Origin: Burkholderia sp. PAMC 26561
GTDB taxonomy: Bacteria > Pseudomonadota > Gammaproteobacteria > Burkholderiales > Burkholderiaceae
Length of the DNA stretch: 64,000 nucleotides
NCBI RefSeq assembly: GCF_001557535.2
Contig: NZ_CP014306.1
Coordinates: 1,054,001 to 1,118,000 of the forward strand
Reading direction: 5' to 3'
Shown here: one piece after another, positions 8,164-17,478 of the stretch
Numbering within the stretch: position 1 is the stretch's first letter
Layout: each line of letters starts with the position of its first letter
The notes under the pieces: generated by a model
What the model saw: the letters and a program-made list of their open reading frames with translations, nothing else
Database searches by the model: none
What the model was told of the DNA's origin: nothing
Program-made: the position numbers and the translations under genes

Positions 8164-9525
8164 TCAAGCTTTTTTCTTCACTGGCCGCACGTAACCGCTT
8201 TTGCTGATCTGCGTTTTCTCATTCATCACGAGCTGGTTTTCTCCAACGATGTCCTTCCAGACCGTCGTGCCCGCCGCGATCGTCGCGCCGCGCGCCACGC
8301 GTACCGGCGCAACAAGTTGCGTGTCCGAGCCGACGAACACATCGTCTTCGATCACCGTACGGAATTTGTTCGCGCCATCGTAGTTACAGGTGATCGTGCC
8401 CGCGCCAATATTCACGCGCGCGCCGACATCGGAATCGCCGATATAACTCAAGTGATTCGCCTTCGAGCCGCGCCCGAACACCGCGTTCTTCACTTCCACG
8501 AAGTTGCCGACGTGCGCTTCGTCGCCGAGCACGGCGCCTGGCCGCAATCGCGCATACGGTCCCAGCACGACGTTCGCGCCGGTCGTGCCGCCTTCAATGT
8601 GCGTGAAAGCATCAACGCGCGTGCCGGCGCCGATGCTTGAATTGCGGATGACGCAATTCGGGCCAATGGTCACGTTATCCGCGAGCGTCACGTTGCCTTC
8701 GAAGACGCAATTCACGTCGATGGAAACATCGCGTCCGCACGTCAGCGTGCCGCGCACGTCGATGCGCGCCGGGTCCATCAGCGTCACGCCTGCAGCAAGC
8801 AGATCTTCGGCGGTGTTGCCCTGATGAATGCGTTCGAGTTCGGCGAGTTGCTGCTTGCTGTTCACGCCGAGCGTTTCCCATTCGTCGTCGGGCTGCGAGG
8901 TCACGACTTCGATACCTGCTTCGAGCGCACGTTCGACGACATCGGTGAGATAAAACTCGCCCTGCACGTTGTCGTTCTTCAACGACGCCAGCCATTCGCC
9001 AAGCCGCGCTGTCGGCGTAATCACGATGCCCGTATTGATCTCGCTGACTTTCAGTTGATCGGCGTTGGCATCCTTCTGCTCGACAATGCGCTGAACCTTG
9101 CCCATCGCGTCACGCACGATACGGCCGTAACCCGTCGGATCGTCGAGGGTGACGGTGAGGACGCCGTAGTGCTGGCCGGCGGTATCGACGAGACGTTTTA
9201 ACGTGCTTGCGCGCGTGAGGGGTACGTCGCCGTAGAGAATCAGCGTGGAAACAGCGGGGTCAAGCAGCGGCAGCGCTTGCATGACCGCGTGGCCGGTGCC
9301 GAGTTGCTGCTCCTGGATCGCGAACTGGACGTCGGGCGCGCCAACAGCGTTCTGCACCTGATCGGCGCCATGCCCGACCACCACGACAAGCCGCGTGGGG
9401 TTGAGCGTGCGCGCGACATCGAGCACATGGGACAAGAGCGGCTGGCCAGCCAAGGGATGAAGGACTTTAGGCAAGGCGGAACGCATGCGCTTGCCGGTAC
9501 CTGCCGCCAAAATTACGATGTTCAT
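8164..9525 (-). CDS. glmU: Bifunctional UDP-N-acetylglucosamine diphosphorylase / glucosamine-1-phosphate N-acetyltransferase
   Basis: 453 aa, a normal length for GlmU. The N-terminal uridylyltransferase opens with [16 protein letters not shown] (pyrophosphorylase signature). The C-terminal half is a left-handed beta helix of hexapeptide repeats with the acetyltransferase segment [12 protein letters not shown]. It acetylates GlcN-1-P and makes UDP-GlcNAc in the cytoplasm. The frame is open 84 bases upstream, but the ATG at 9525 gives the conserved N-terminus. It is the upstream partner of glmS, two steps of the same pathway in one transcript. Confidence 0.97.
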   Translation of the reverse strand: MNIVILAAGTGKRMRSALPKVLHPLAGQPLLSHVLDVARTLNPTRLVVVVGHGADQVQNAVGAPDVQFAIQEQQLGTGHAVMQALPLLDPAVSTLILYGDVPLTRASTLKRLVDTAGQHYGVLTVTLDDPTGYGRIVRDAMGKVQRIVEQKDANADQLKVSEINTGIVITPTARLGEWLASLKNDNVQGEFYLTDVVERALEAGIEVVTSQPDDEWETLGVNSKQQLAELERIHQGNTAEDLLAAGVTLMDPARIDVRGTLTCGRDVSIDVNCVFEGNVTLADNVTIGPNCVIRNSSIGAGTRVDAFTHIEGGTTGANVVLGPYARLRPGAVLGDEAHVGNFVEVKNAVFGRGSKANHLSYIGDSDVGARVNIGAGTITCNYDGANKFRTVIEDDVFVGSDTQLVAPVRVARGATIAAGTTVWKDIVGENQLVMNEKTQISKSGYVRPVKKKA

Positions 9526-9621
9526 GGCGTCAGCTTTTTGGGAAGTGTTGGAGCCGTCAATATAACATGCGGGCGTATCCCGAAATTGCGGCCCGGCCTT
9601 GCTGAGCAACGGTCCAGACGC

Positions 9622-10728
9622 TCAGGACGCGTCCATGCGTTGCATGAAAACCCAGCCCGTCGAGTATGAAAGCCAGACGCGGCGGCCTCGCAAGTAGTCC
9701 ATGCCGAGAACCATATCGAAGTCCGGCAGCACGATGTCCCCCACCTCGATCGACGCGCTTGGGAACCGTTCGGCGCCGACCTCCAGGTCCACGCTATGCC
9801 GATAACTCGCAATCGGCTCACCATCCCAGCCAAAGTTGTACATGGGCACCGTTTTATCCATCCCGGTCAGGTCCGCTCCGGTCCCGGCTATGCTGGCCTT
9901 AGCCGCAATCGAGGTCTCCGCGCCTGTATCGATGACTGCCCGAATCGGATGTCCATTCGCCGATATATGCAGTACGAAACGGTTACGCCGCGTTAAATCG
10001 GCGGAAAAGGCAGTGAATTGTCCCGACCATGGAACAAACCGGCCGACGCAATTGGACACCGAATAGAGCGCTATGGTCCGCGCGGGAAAATCGAGTTCAA
10101 CGTCGTACCGTGTCAGTATGTTGGAGCCCAGAAAGCCAATCGGTGCGGGCAATCGTGCTTCACGCGCCCGCTTTGCAACAAAAGCGAAAGAGGTCGGACT
10201 GACGCGGAGATCAATCCACTCGGGCGCTCCCAGTTTCAGGGACGAAAGGATGCGCGGATAATGCCAGCCTGCCTCCCCGCCGAGACCCGTTACCTTGTGC
10301 TCGCCGAACTTGTCCTCCTGCAGATGCCAGACATTCGCCATGGCAGGTTCAATAGTCGTCTGGTCGCTGCCCGTATCCACGACCATTGGATAAGTTCGTC
10401 CGTCGATCTCGGCCGGCACCGTGAAAAAGCCGAAGAATCTGGTCAAGGGCAACTTCGCCTCAAGCTGAACCCGGCAAGCGGCAATGTTCGACGTGGGAGG
10501 CGGCCGCCTCGCAGGCCTTGTCGCGGAAGCGCCTTTTGTAATTCGGGCACGCGGCTTCATGACACGTTCAACCGGAGCGCGTGTGAACGCTGAATGTGGT
10601 GATGACTGACCCTCGAAACCCGTATTTGCCGCGCTGCTGACCGCAAACAAGAGAAGCGCGCAACTGAATACTGTAAGTCCGCTGAGCTTCCGATAGATGA
10701 TTAACCGCAACGAGATAATCTGCCGCAT
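9622..10728 (-). CDS. Exported retropepsin-like aspartic protease with two DTG motifs
   Basis: 368 aa from the ATG at 10728, which has CGGAG eight bases upstream; an ATG at 10764 is an alternative. The N-terminus has a hydrophobic export segment (SGLTVFSCALLLFAVSSA). Two aspartic-protease motifs are visible, VVDTGSDQTTI and, about 135 residues later, VIDTGAETSIA. Each is followed further on by a hydrophobic-Gly strand (LGSNILTRYDVELDF, VLGMDYLRGRRVWLSY). This suggests a single-chain protein made of two retropepsin folds, acting in the periplasm. The substrate is unknown. It lies between glmU and ttcA with its own gaps, so no operon link is evident. Confidence 0.7.
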   Translation of the reverse strand: MRQIISLRLIIYRKLSGLTVFSCALLLFAVSSAANTGFEGQSSPHSAFTRAPVERVMKPRARITKGASATRPARRPPPTSNIAACRVQLEAKLPLTRFFGFFTVPAEIDGRTYPMVVDTGSDQTTIEPAMANVWHLQEDKFGEHKVTGLGGEAGWHYPRILSSLKLGAPEWIDLRVSPTSFAFVAKRAREARLPAPIGFLGSNILTRYDVELDFPARTIALYSVSNCVGRFVPWSGQFTAFSADLTRRNRFVLHISANGHPIRAVIDTGAETSIAAKASIAGTGADLTGMDKTVPMYNFGWDGEPIASYRHSVDLEVGAERFPSASIEVGDIVLPDFDMVLGMDYLRGRRVWLSYSTGWVFMQRMDAS

Positions 10729-10897
10729 GCCTGCTCCGCTTATCGAATTGGCGATGGCGTTCAAGCATTTAAACTAAAGCTTAAAACACACAAACGGCGC
10801 AGCCTATCATCTCCTTCATCTCATAAACGTAGAAACTCCGCTGGATTCAAAACACCGGTTTAAAAAACAACTAGCGGTGCCGGATCACCAGACAGCT

Positions 10898-11842
10898 TCA
10901 AATATCGTCGAACTGGACAATCGAAATAGTCTGCGAAGCCGGTTCCGTCGAACATGGATCTTCGTCAAAAGCGATATCACCCGCCGGATCGGCCACGCCT
11001 GTCGCGCGCAAACCGCCGAACGGAAACAGCTTGTGATCCATCAAATGCGACGGCACCACGTTCGACAACGCGTTGAACATATTCTCCACGCGTCCGGGAA
11101 AGCGCTTTTCCCAATCGCGAATCAGCGCCTTCATTTCCGCGCGCTTCAGGTTTGGCTGGCTGCCGCACAGGTTGCAAGGAATGATCGGGAATTCGCGCAG
11201 TTCGGCGAACTTCTCCAGATCCCTTTCCTTGATGTAAGCGAGTGGCCGGATCACGACGTTCTTGCCGTCATCGGATTGAAGTTTTGGCGGCATGCCCTTC
11301 AATTTGCCGCCGTAGAACATATTCAGAAACAGCGTCTGCAGGATGTCATCGCGATGATGGCCGAGCGCAATTTTCGTTGCGCCCAATTCACCGGCCACAC
11401 GATACAAAATCCCGCGCCGCAGTCTGGAACAGAGCGAGCACGTGGTCTTGCCTTCCGGCACGAGCCGCTTGACGATGCTGTACGTATCCTGATTTTCGAT
11501 ATGAAACGGGATATCGAGTTTGCTCAGATATTCGGGCAGCACGTGCTCGGGAAAACCGGGCTGCTTCTGATCGAGATTCACCGCCACGATGTCAAAATTG
11601 ATCGGCGCGCGCTCGCGCAGCCGCATCAGCAGTTCGAGCATGGCGTACGAATCCTTGCCGCCCGAAAGGCACACCATCACCTTGTCGCCGTCCTCGATCA
11701 TCTTGTAGTCGACAACCGCTTCGCCCACTTGCCGCGCGAGGCGCTTGAACAGCTTGTTGTTCTCGTACGCCTGCTTTTGCTCGTGGCGCGTCATCGGCTC
11801 GCGAATTTTCGGAACCGAAACTGGCTCGATAATCGAACTCAT
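10898..11842 (-). CDS. ttcA: tRNA 2-thiocytidine biosynthesis protein TtcA
   Basis: 314 aa. Thiolates C32 of certain tRNAs, using ATP and a [4Fe-4S] cluster. Visible features are the PP-loop SGGKDS (residues 60-65) and two CxxC pairs, CSLC (135-138) and CNLC (223-226), that bind the cluster, as expected for TtcA. The ATG at 11842 overlaps the folB stop by four bases (ATGA), indicating translational coupling. Longer upstream starts would overlap folB extensively and are rejected. It is the last gene of a pteridine reductase-folB-ttcA transcript. Confidence 0.95.
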   Translation of the reverse strand: MSSIIEPVSVPKIREPMTRHEQKQAYENNKLFKRLARQVGEAVVDYKMIEDGDKVMVCLSGGKDSYAMLELLMRLRERAPINFDIVAVNLDQKQPGFPEHVLPEYLSKLDIPFHIENQDTYSIVKRLVPEGKTTCSLCSRLRRGILYRVAGELGATKIALGHHRDDILQTLFLNMFYGGKLKGMPPKLQSDDGKNVVIRPLAYIKERDLEKFAELREFPIIPCNLCGSQPNLKRAEMKALIRDWEKRFPGRVENMFNALSNVVPSHLMDHKLFPFGGLRATGVADPAGDIAFDEDPCSTEPASQTISIVQFDDI

Positions 11843-12240
11843 GCCGCCACCTCTTTGATGCGAAAGACCTCGACGCCAACGGCATCGCAATCGGGATAAA
11901 CGTCCGGCTTTTCCGTCGATACCACCACTGCCCGCACATTTGGATGTTCGAGCAGCGCAGCGGCGACGTCGTCGCACAACGTTTCCTGCAAGTGGATATG
12001 CCCTTTGCCCACACGTTTGGCGATGGTCGAGCGCATGAAGTCGTAATCGACGACTTCGCGCAACTTGTCCTCGACCGGCGTCGATAAAGCCAGCGGCACG
12101 AACAATTCCACGTTGATCACGACGCGTTGTTCGCCCTGCTTCTCGAAATCGTGCACGCCGATGTTGATGCGCACTTCGTAATTGCGCAGAAAAAGGCGCC
12201 GGCAATCGGCGAGCCGGGGATGCGAAAGAACGGCAAGCAT
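11839..12240 (-). CDS. folB: Dihydroneopterin aldolase
   Basis: 133 aa. Cleaves 7,8-dihydroneopterin to 6-hydroxymethyl-dihydropterin and glycolaldehyde in folate synthesis. Family features are [20 protein letters not shown] near the start, VVDYDFMR in the middle, and a C-terminal [19 protein letters not shown] strand. It overlaps ttcA by four bases and starts 30 bp after an SDR with a pteridine-reductase triad, so pterin chemistry is grouped here. Confidence 0.93.
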   Translation of the reverse strand: MLAVLSHPRLADCRRLFLRNYEVRINIGVHDFEKQGEQRVVINVELFVPLALSTPVEDKLREVVDYDFMRSTIAKRVGKGHIHLQETLCDDVAAALLEHPNVRAVVVSTEKPDVYPDCDAVGVEVFRIKEVAA

Positions 12241-12270
12241 GGTCGTGTCCTGGGAATACTGATTAACTTA

Positions 12271-13095
12271 CTAGGTGCGGTCGGCCATCAAAAACATGAT
12301 GTCGCGCGGCGATGGCACGAGATGCTGCCCGCCGTCGACAACCAGCGTCGTGCCCGTCACACCGGACGCATCGGCGAGATAACACGCGGCCGCGACCACG
12401 TCTTCGACACGCGAAGCCCGGCCCAACGGCGTCACGCGATGCGCGGCTTCGAACTCGGCATCCGTCATGTCCGCCGATGGCAACGTCAGACCCGGCGCGA
12501 GCCCGACCACGCGCAACTTTGGCGCAAGCGCCTGAGCCAGCGCGACGGTCGCGGTTTCGAGCGCCGCCTTGCTCAACGTGTACGACAAATAGTCCGGATT
12601 CATGTTGTACAGCTTCTGGTCCAGCACGTTGATGACGCACGCGCGCCGGGTTTCGTCGTGGATGGCGGCCTCCGGCGTGGCTTCCTGAAGCGCACGCGCC
12701 AGAGCCAGCGGCGCGGCCACGTTGACCGCCATCATCTCGAGCAGACGCGCGTAGCTGAAATCACGCGCGGTATCTTCCGTGAACCGGGATGCGTTGTTCA
12801 CCACGCAATGCAGGCCGCCCAACGCTTCGATACACCCCGGCACCAGTTTCGCGACATCGTCCTCGACGCCAAGATCCGCACCGAGCGCAACCGCCCGGCG
12901 GCCGAGCGCGCGGATCGCCGCGACGACTTCCTGCGCGTCCTGTTCCGAGCCGTTGAAATGCACGGCGACGTCCCAGCCGCGCGCCGCAAAACCAAGCGCC
13001 AGCCCCCGGCCGATACGTTTCGCCGCGCCCGTGATCAGCACGACGCGGGATTTGGGGGCGGAAGAATCAGGAGAAGTCGACGAAGAATCGCTCAT
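12271..13095 (-). CDS. Short-chain dehydrogenase, probable pteridine reductase (FolM/PTR1-like)
   Basis: 274 aa Rossmann-fold SDR. It has TGAAKRIG (residues 22-29) for NADPH binding, NNAS (100-103) and the active-site Tyr172-x3-Lys176. Most SDRs have a catalytic serine about 13 residues before the Tyr. Here that position is Asp159 (VINVLDQ), giving Asp-Tyr-Lys with the same 13/4 spacing as Leishmania PTR1. With the TGAAKR signature this points to a pteridine reductase acting on dihydropterins or dihydrofolate. It is first in the transcript with folB. It is divergent from the MidA-like gene, with only 13 bp between start codons. Confidence 0.78.
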   Translation of the reverse strand: MSDSSSTSPDSSAPKSRVVLITGAAKRIGRGLALGFAARGWDVAVHFNGSEQDAQEVVAAIRALGRRAVALGADLGVEDDVAKLVPGCIEALGGLHCVVNNASRFTEDTARDFSYARLLEMMAVNVAAPLALARALQEATPEAAIHDETRRACVINVLDQKLYNMNPDYLSYTLSKAALETATVALAQALAPKLRVVGLAPGLTLPSADMTDAEFEAAHRVTPLGRASRVEDVVAAACYLADASGVTGTTLVVDGGQHLVPSPRDIMFLMADRT

Positions 13096-13108
13096 TTACA
13101 ATGCCGGA

Positions 13109-14323
13109 ATGAATCCAAAAGCTCACGAATCCGACAGTTTACCTGCTCCCGGCCCCGACGCGCTCGCGCAATCCGAGCGGCTGACCGCGCGCATCCGCGA
13201 AGAAATCGCGTCCGTGGGCGGCTGGATGCCTTTCAGCCGATACATGGAGCTCGCGCTTTACGCGCCCGGCCTCGGCTATTACAGCGGTGGCGCGATGAAA
13301 TTCGGCAAACGCGGCGACGATGGCAGCGATTTCGTCACCGCTCCTGAAATGTCGCCATTGTTCTCGGCAACGCTCGCACGGCCCGTCGCACAAGCGTTGC
13401 GGGACAGCGGCACGCGCAACCTGATGGAGTTCGGCGCCGGCACGGGCAAACTTGCGGCGGGTTTGCTGAACGCGCTCAAGGCGCTGGACGTTCCGTTCGA
13501 CAGCTATTCAATCGTGGATCTTTCGGGGGAATTGCAGCAACGCCAGCGCGCGACGATCGACGCCGATGCGCCGGAACTGGCATCGAAAGTCCGCTGGCTG
13601 AGTGCATTGCCCGGACAATTCGAAGGCGTGGTGATAGGCAACGAAGTGCTTGATGCCATGCCCGTGCGCCTGGTCGTGCGCAAACTCGGCGATTGGCACG
13701 AACGCGGTGTCATCTGGAGCCACGATCATTTCGCCTTCGACGACAAACCCCTGTTGGCCGCGCTCGATAACCCGCTGCTCGCCGAAATCGATACGACTAT
13801 CGATGAAGTCAACGACGAGCCTTTCATTGAATATGTGAGCGAGACGCACGAAGCCGCGCTGGCTTTCACGCGCACGATTTGCACGATGCTCACCCGCGGC
13901 GCCGCGTTTTTCATCGATTACGGCTTTCCCCGGCGCGAGTTTTATCATGCACAGCGCGCGCAGGGCACGCTGATGTGCCACTACCGCCACCGGGCGCATG
14001 GCGATCCGTTTCTGTATCCCGGCTTGCAGGACATCACGGCGCATGTGGAGTTTTCGGGGATCGCGGAAGCCGGCACCGAGGCGGGCGCTGACCTGCTTGG
14101 CTTCACATCGCAAGCGCGGTTCTTGATGAACGCGGGGATCACGGACGCACTTTCCGACCTCGATCCCACCGATGTCCGCCGTTTCCTCCCCGCAGCAAAC
14201 GCGGTTCAGAAGTTGTTGTCCGAGGCGGAAATGGGCGAGTTGTTCAAGGTGATCGCGTTTTCGCGCGGTATCGATGAAACAATCGCCGCGTTCTCATCCG
14301 GCGACCGCTCGCACACGCTATGA
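13109..14323 (+). CDS. SAM-dependent methyltransferase, MidA/NDUFAF7-like (DUF185)
   Basis: 404 aa from the ATG at 13109; the frame is open upstream, but that DNA belongs to the divergent SDR gene. Typical family elements are GGWMPFSRYMELALYAPGLG near 37-56, the SAM-binding MEFGAGTGKLA (106-116), GNEVLDAMPV, and a C-terminal LGFTSQARFLMNAG. In mitochondria and several bacteria NDUFAF7/MidA methylates an arginine of the complex I NDUFS2 subunit; the substrate here is inferred only by family. A DUF2905 gene follows four bases after its stop. Confidence 0.85.
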   Translation: MNPKAHESDSLPAPGPDALAQSERLTARIREEIASVGGWMPFSRYMELALYAPGLGYYSGGAMKFGKRGDDGSDFVTAPEMSPLFSATLARPVAQALRDSGTRNLMEFGAGTGKLAAGLLNALKALDVPFDSYSIVDLSGELQQRQRATIDADAPELASKVRWLSALPGQFEGVVIGNEVLDAMPVRLVVRKLGDWHERGVIWSHDHFAFDDKPLLAALDNPLLAEIDTTIDEVNDEPFIEYVSETHEAALAFTRTICTMLTRGAAFFIDYGFPRREFYHAQRAQGTLMCHYRHRAHGDPFLYPGLQDITAHVEFSGIAEAGTEAGADLLGFTSQARFLMNAGITDALSDLDPTDVRRFLPAANAVQKLLSEAEMGELFKVIAFSRGIDETIAAFSSGDRSHTL

Positions 14324-14327
14324 CGTC

Positions 14328-14522
14328 ATGATCCGCTGGGTTCTCACCACGTTCATTGCCTTGACCATTCTTTCGGCCTCGTTGCCGTGGATGAAGAAAC
14401 TCGGCATCGGCAAGTTGCCCGGCGATTTCACGTTGAAACTGTTCGGGCGCGAGTATTCGTTCCCGTTCATGTCCACCATCCTGCTTTCGATCATTCTTTC
14501 GCTGATCGCGCGGGCGCTCTAA
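14328..14522 (+). CDS. DUF2905 small membrane protein
   Basis: 64 aa. It matches the DUF2905 pattern end to end: MIRWVLTTFIALTIL helix, WMKKLGIGKLPGDF, FGREYSFPF, then a second helix TILLSIILSLIARAL. Two membrane segments; function unknown. The ATG at 14328 is four bases after the methyltransferase stop, implying co-transcription. Its stop overlaps the 3' end of the convergent cca gene by four bases. Confidence 0.88.
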   Translation: MIRWVLTTFIALTILSASLPWMKKLGIGKLPGDFTLKLFGREYSFPFMSTILLSIILSLIARAL

Positions 14523-15757
14523 GCGTTCTGAAGCGCCGCGTCCACGGCCGCAACCCGCGCCGCATGCACCGCGTCCTTGATCTTCGCCGGCTCGCTGGCG
14601 TATTGCTGCGCGACGGCGCCGGCATCGACCCCGCGCGCCGCCACCAGCGCCTCGCGCAAACGCTCGGCTTGCGGATACGGCTGCTGACTTAGACCAAGAC
14701 GGCCGCGTGCGTCGGACACACAGGCTTGCAGCGCTTCGGCAAACCGCGCGGGCTTGCGCAACGCATCGCATCGTTCGAACAAGCGGACCAAGGCGGCCGC
14801 CCCGAACTCCATCACCCGATGAATATTCCCGTGCTCACGCGCGACCAGCAGCGCGAGGTCGCGGCAATCGTTCGGCACGCGCAGACGCTCGCATAGCGGC
14901 TTCAGCAAATCGACGCTGCGCCCTTCATGCCCGACATGGCGCGGCAAGATGTCTTCCGGCGTGGTCGCCTTGCCGAGATCGTGCGTGAGCGCGGCGAAGC
15001 GGACGGGCAACGTAAAACCGTGCGACGCCGCGTAATCCACGACCATCATCACGTGAATGCCGGTATCGACTTCCGGGTGATAGTCGGCACGTTGCGCGAC
15101 GCCCCATAACGAATCCACCTCGGGCAAGATCCGCACGAGCGCGCCGCATGCGCGCAGCGTCTCGAACATGCGAGACGGCTTTTTTTCCATCAACCCGCGC
15201 GATACTTCCTGCCACACACGTTCGGGCACGAGCGCATCGACTTCGCCATCGGCGACCATGCGTTTCATCAGGGCAAGGGTTTCGTCGGCGATGGTGAAAT
15301 CAGCAAAGCGCGCCGCGAACCGTGCAATCCGGAGAATGCGCACTGGATCTTCTATGAACGCCTCGCCCACATGGCGGAACACGCGCGCTTCAACGTCAGC
15401 CCGGCCATTGAACGGATCGATCACCGGTCCGGTCAGTTCGCCATCCGGCCGGACTTCGCGCGCCATTGCGTTGACGGTCAGGTCGCGCCGGGCGAGATCT
15501 TCTTCGAGCGTGACATCGGGCGCGTAGAAAAACTGAAACCCGTGATATCCCGCCGATGTCTTGCGTTCCGTCCGCGCCAACGCATATTCCTCGTGCGTCT
15601 GCGGATGCAGGAATACCGGAAAATCCTTGCCGACCGGCTTGAAACCCTGCGCTGTCATTTGCTCGGGCGTGGCGCCGACCACGACGTAATCGCGGTCCTG
15701 CACCGGCAAACCCAGCATTTCATCGCGGATTGCACCGCCTACGGCATAGATGTTCAT
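14519..15757 (-). CDS. cca: CCA tRNA nucleotidyltransferase (multifunctional type)
   Basis: 412 aa. Adds or repairs the 3' CCA of tRNAs. The start at 15757 gives MNIYAVGGAIRDEMLG, with the catalytic DRD (21-23). Class II features follow: RRDLTVNAMA, DPVRILRIARFAARF and a C-terminal HD domain (LTHDLGKA, near residue 260) typical of long proteobacterial Cca with phosphatase activity. It overlaps the GST gene by four bases (ATGA) and ends in the convergent DUF2905 gene. Confidence 0.95.
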   Translation of the reverse strand: MNIYAVGGAIRDEMLGLPVQDRDYVVVGATPEQMTAQGFKPVGKDFPVFLHPQTHEEYALARTERKTSAGYHGFQFFYAPDVTLEEDLARRDLTVNAMAREVRPDGELTGPVIDPFNGRADVEARVFRHVGEAFIEDPVRILRIARFAARFADFTIADETLALMKRMVADGEVDALVPERVWQEVSRGLMEKKPSRMFETLRACGALVRILPEVDSLWGVAQRADYHPEVDTGIHVMMVVDYAASHGFTLPVRFAALTHDLGKATTPEDILPRHVGHEGRSVDLLKPLCERLRVPNDCRDLALLVAREHGNIHRVMEFGAAALVRLFERCDALRKPARFAEALQACVSDARGRLGLSQQPYPQAERLREALVAARGVDAGAVAQQYASEPAKIKDAVHAARVAAVDAALQNA

Positions 15758-16374
15758 TGCTCTTTCCGCGCGCCTGCAATCCATTCGGCGACTTCCGGCA
15801 TGGTGGTGATGTGCTTGCAGTAGTCGCGCGCATGGTCGCTGATCTTCGGCGCGTACGAGTTGAAGCGCATGACGACGGGCGCGAACATCGCATCTGCGAT
15901 GCCGAATTCCTTGCCGAACAGGAACGGTCCGCCGGGCGCGCTCAGACAGTTGCTCCAGATCTTGTCGATGCGCTTCACGTTCGACAACGCCCCCGCCGTT
16001 AACGGCTGGCCGAACGCCTGACGCTGGATGTTCATCGACATTTGTTCGCGCAGATCGCCGAAACCCGCGTGCATTTCCGCGCTGATGCTGCGGGCGTGCG
16101 CGCGAGCGGCGGCATCGCGTGGCCACATGGCGTGTTGCGGGAAAAGCTCGGCCAGCGTTTCCATGATCGCGAGCGATTCCCAGACGGCGTCGCCGGCATC
16201 GGTCACGAGGCACGGCACCTTGCCGGACGGTGAATGTGCCAGGATGTTCGCGGTCGAGTCCGGCTGGCCGAGGCGGATCAGCACCTCTTCAAACGGAATG
16301 CCGAAGTGCTTGAGCACGAGCCACGGCCGCATGGACCACGACGATTGGTTTTTGTCACCGATAACGAGTTTCAT
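15754..16374 (-). CDS. Glutathione S-transferase family protein
   Basis: 206 aa. The N-terminal thioredoxin-like domain has DKNQSSWSMRPWLVLKHFGI (a maleylacetoacetate-isomerase/zeta-like SSxS region) and the cis-proline segment SGKVPCLV, followed by ESLAIMETLAELFP for the glutathione gamma-glutamyl site. The C-terminal helical domain ends with PEVAEWIAGA. It is cytoplasmic; the substrate is unknown. It is translationally coupled to cca and starts 28 bp after the NDUFA9-like gene, so the three probably form an operon. Confidence 0.9.
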   Translation of the reverse strand: MKLVIGDKNQSSWSMRPWLVLKHFGIPFEEVLIRLGQPDSTANILAHSPSGKVPCLVTDAGDAVWESLAIMETLAELFPQHAMWPRDAAARAHARSISAEMHAGFGDLREQMSMNIQRQAFGQPLTAGALSNVKRIDKIWSNCLSAPGGPFLFGKEFGIADAMFAPVVMRFNSYAPKISDHARDYCKHITTMPEVAEWIAGARKEQ

Positions 16375-16402
16375 CGCAGAAATTTGAAGTTGAGTACTTG
16401 AT

Positions 16403-17356
16403 TCAACGCCCCGCCGACGCACGGAACGTGTTGAAACGCGAACGCGTGGAGGCGCCCGTGAGATACATCGGCGCAATCGCCTCGACGCTCGCCGGATCGA
16501 TGCCGAGTTCCGGCGCAATCGGCCCGCTGGCAATATTCGGCGCTTTCATTGAATCCAGATTATCGCGCGACATCATGGGTTCGCCGGGCGCGAGTTCCAG
16601 CGACATGGCCTGCAAGCGGCCAAGGCTGTCAGGCAAACGGATGATGCGCGCGTTCTTGCCGATCGCCGCGCCGCTGAAGCGCACGAGTTCTTCGAGCGTG
16701 TAGACCTTCGGGCCGGCGAGTTCGTATGCGCGACCGCTGGCGGCATCGAGATCGAGCGCGTTGACGAAGGCCTTGGCGACATCGCCGACAAATATTGGCT
16801 GGAATTGCGCCTGCGAACACGCGAGTGGAATGATCGGAAAGATCCGTTCAAGGAACGCGAACTGGTTCAGGAAGTTGTCCTCCGGACCGAAGACCACGGA
16901 CGGACGAAAGATGGTGGTGGCCAGATTCGAATCGCGCACGGCTTTTTCGCCATCGCCTTTTGATCGCAGATACATGCTCGGGCCGTTCGAATCCGCTCCG
17001 AGCGCGCTCATGTGCAGAAGGCGTCGCACGCCTTTCGCCTGACACGCGGCCACGATCTTGTTCGGCAATTCGACGTGCGCCTTCGCGAATTGCGGACCGT
17101 AGGGCGCGCCACGTTTGCCTTGCAGCACGCCGACGAGATTGATGACGGCGTCGGCTTGCGAAACGAAAGCGGCGAGTTGAGCGGGATCGTAGACGTTGGT
17201 TTCGATCACATCCACGGGCAAGAGCGTGAGATGCGCCGCGTTCTCACGCCGCCGGGTGGCAATGCGCACGTTCTTGCCGACTTCGACAAGCGCGTTCACC
17301 AGATGACTGCCGATAAATCCCGACCCGCCGATCAACGCAATGGTTTGATGTCGCAT
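16403..17356 (-). CDS. NAD(P)-binding protein, complex I NDUFA9-subunit family
   Basis: 317 aa atypical SDR. The N-terminal ALIGGSGFIGSHLVNAL is the GxxGxxG nucleotide-binding loop. DAVINLVGVL, RLLHMSALGAD and IFRPSVVFGPEDNFLNQF are signatures shared with the NDUFA9-like/NmrA proteins of beta-proteobacteria. There is no complete catalytic Ser-Tyr-Lys triad. GAGG precedes the ATG by about seven bases. It is first gene of a transcript with the GST and cca. The role is unknown; quinone or complex I association is by name only. Confidence 0.85.
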   Translation of the reverse strand: MRHQTIALIGGSGFIGSHLVNALVEVGKNVRIATRRRENAAHLTLLPVDVIETNVYDPAQLAAFVSQADAVINLVGVLQGKRGAPYGPQFAKAHVELPNKIVAACQAKGVRRLLHMSALGADSNGPSMYLRSKGDGEKAVRDSNLATTIFRPSVVFGPEDNFLNQFAFLERIFPIIPLACSQAQFQPIFVGDVAKAFVNALDLDAASGRAYELAGPKVYTLEELVRFSGAAIGKNARIIRLPDSLGRLQAMSLELAPGEPMMSRDNLDSMKAPNIASGPIAPELGIDPASVEAIAPMYLTGASTRSRFNTFRASAGR

Positions 17357-17478
17357 ATTCGCCTCTGTGAGTGACGTCGGCGGCGCGAGGGAAGCTTGAA
17401 CGGCCGAGGCCGGGCGTGGCTTCCGGCGCGCCGCGTTGCCGGATAAGCGAAACGCGCGGCGAGTCTGATGCGATACGC

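Noticed and set aside
6285..8200. glmS ribozyme
   Set aside because: The 61 bp between glmU and glmS is too short for the ribozyme, and the class is a Gram-positive feature.
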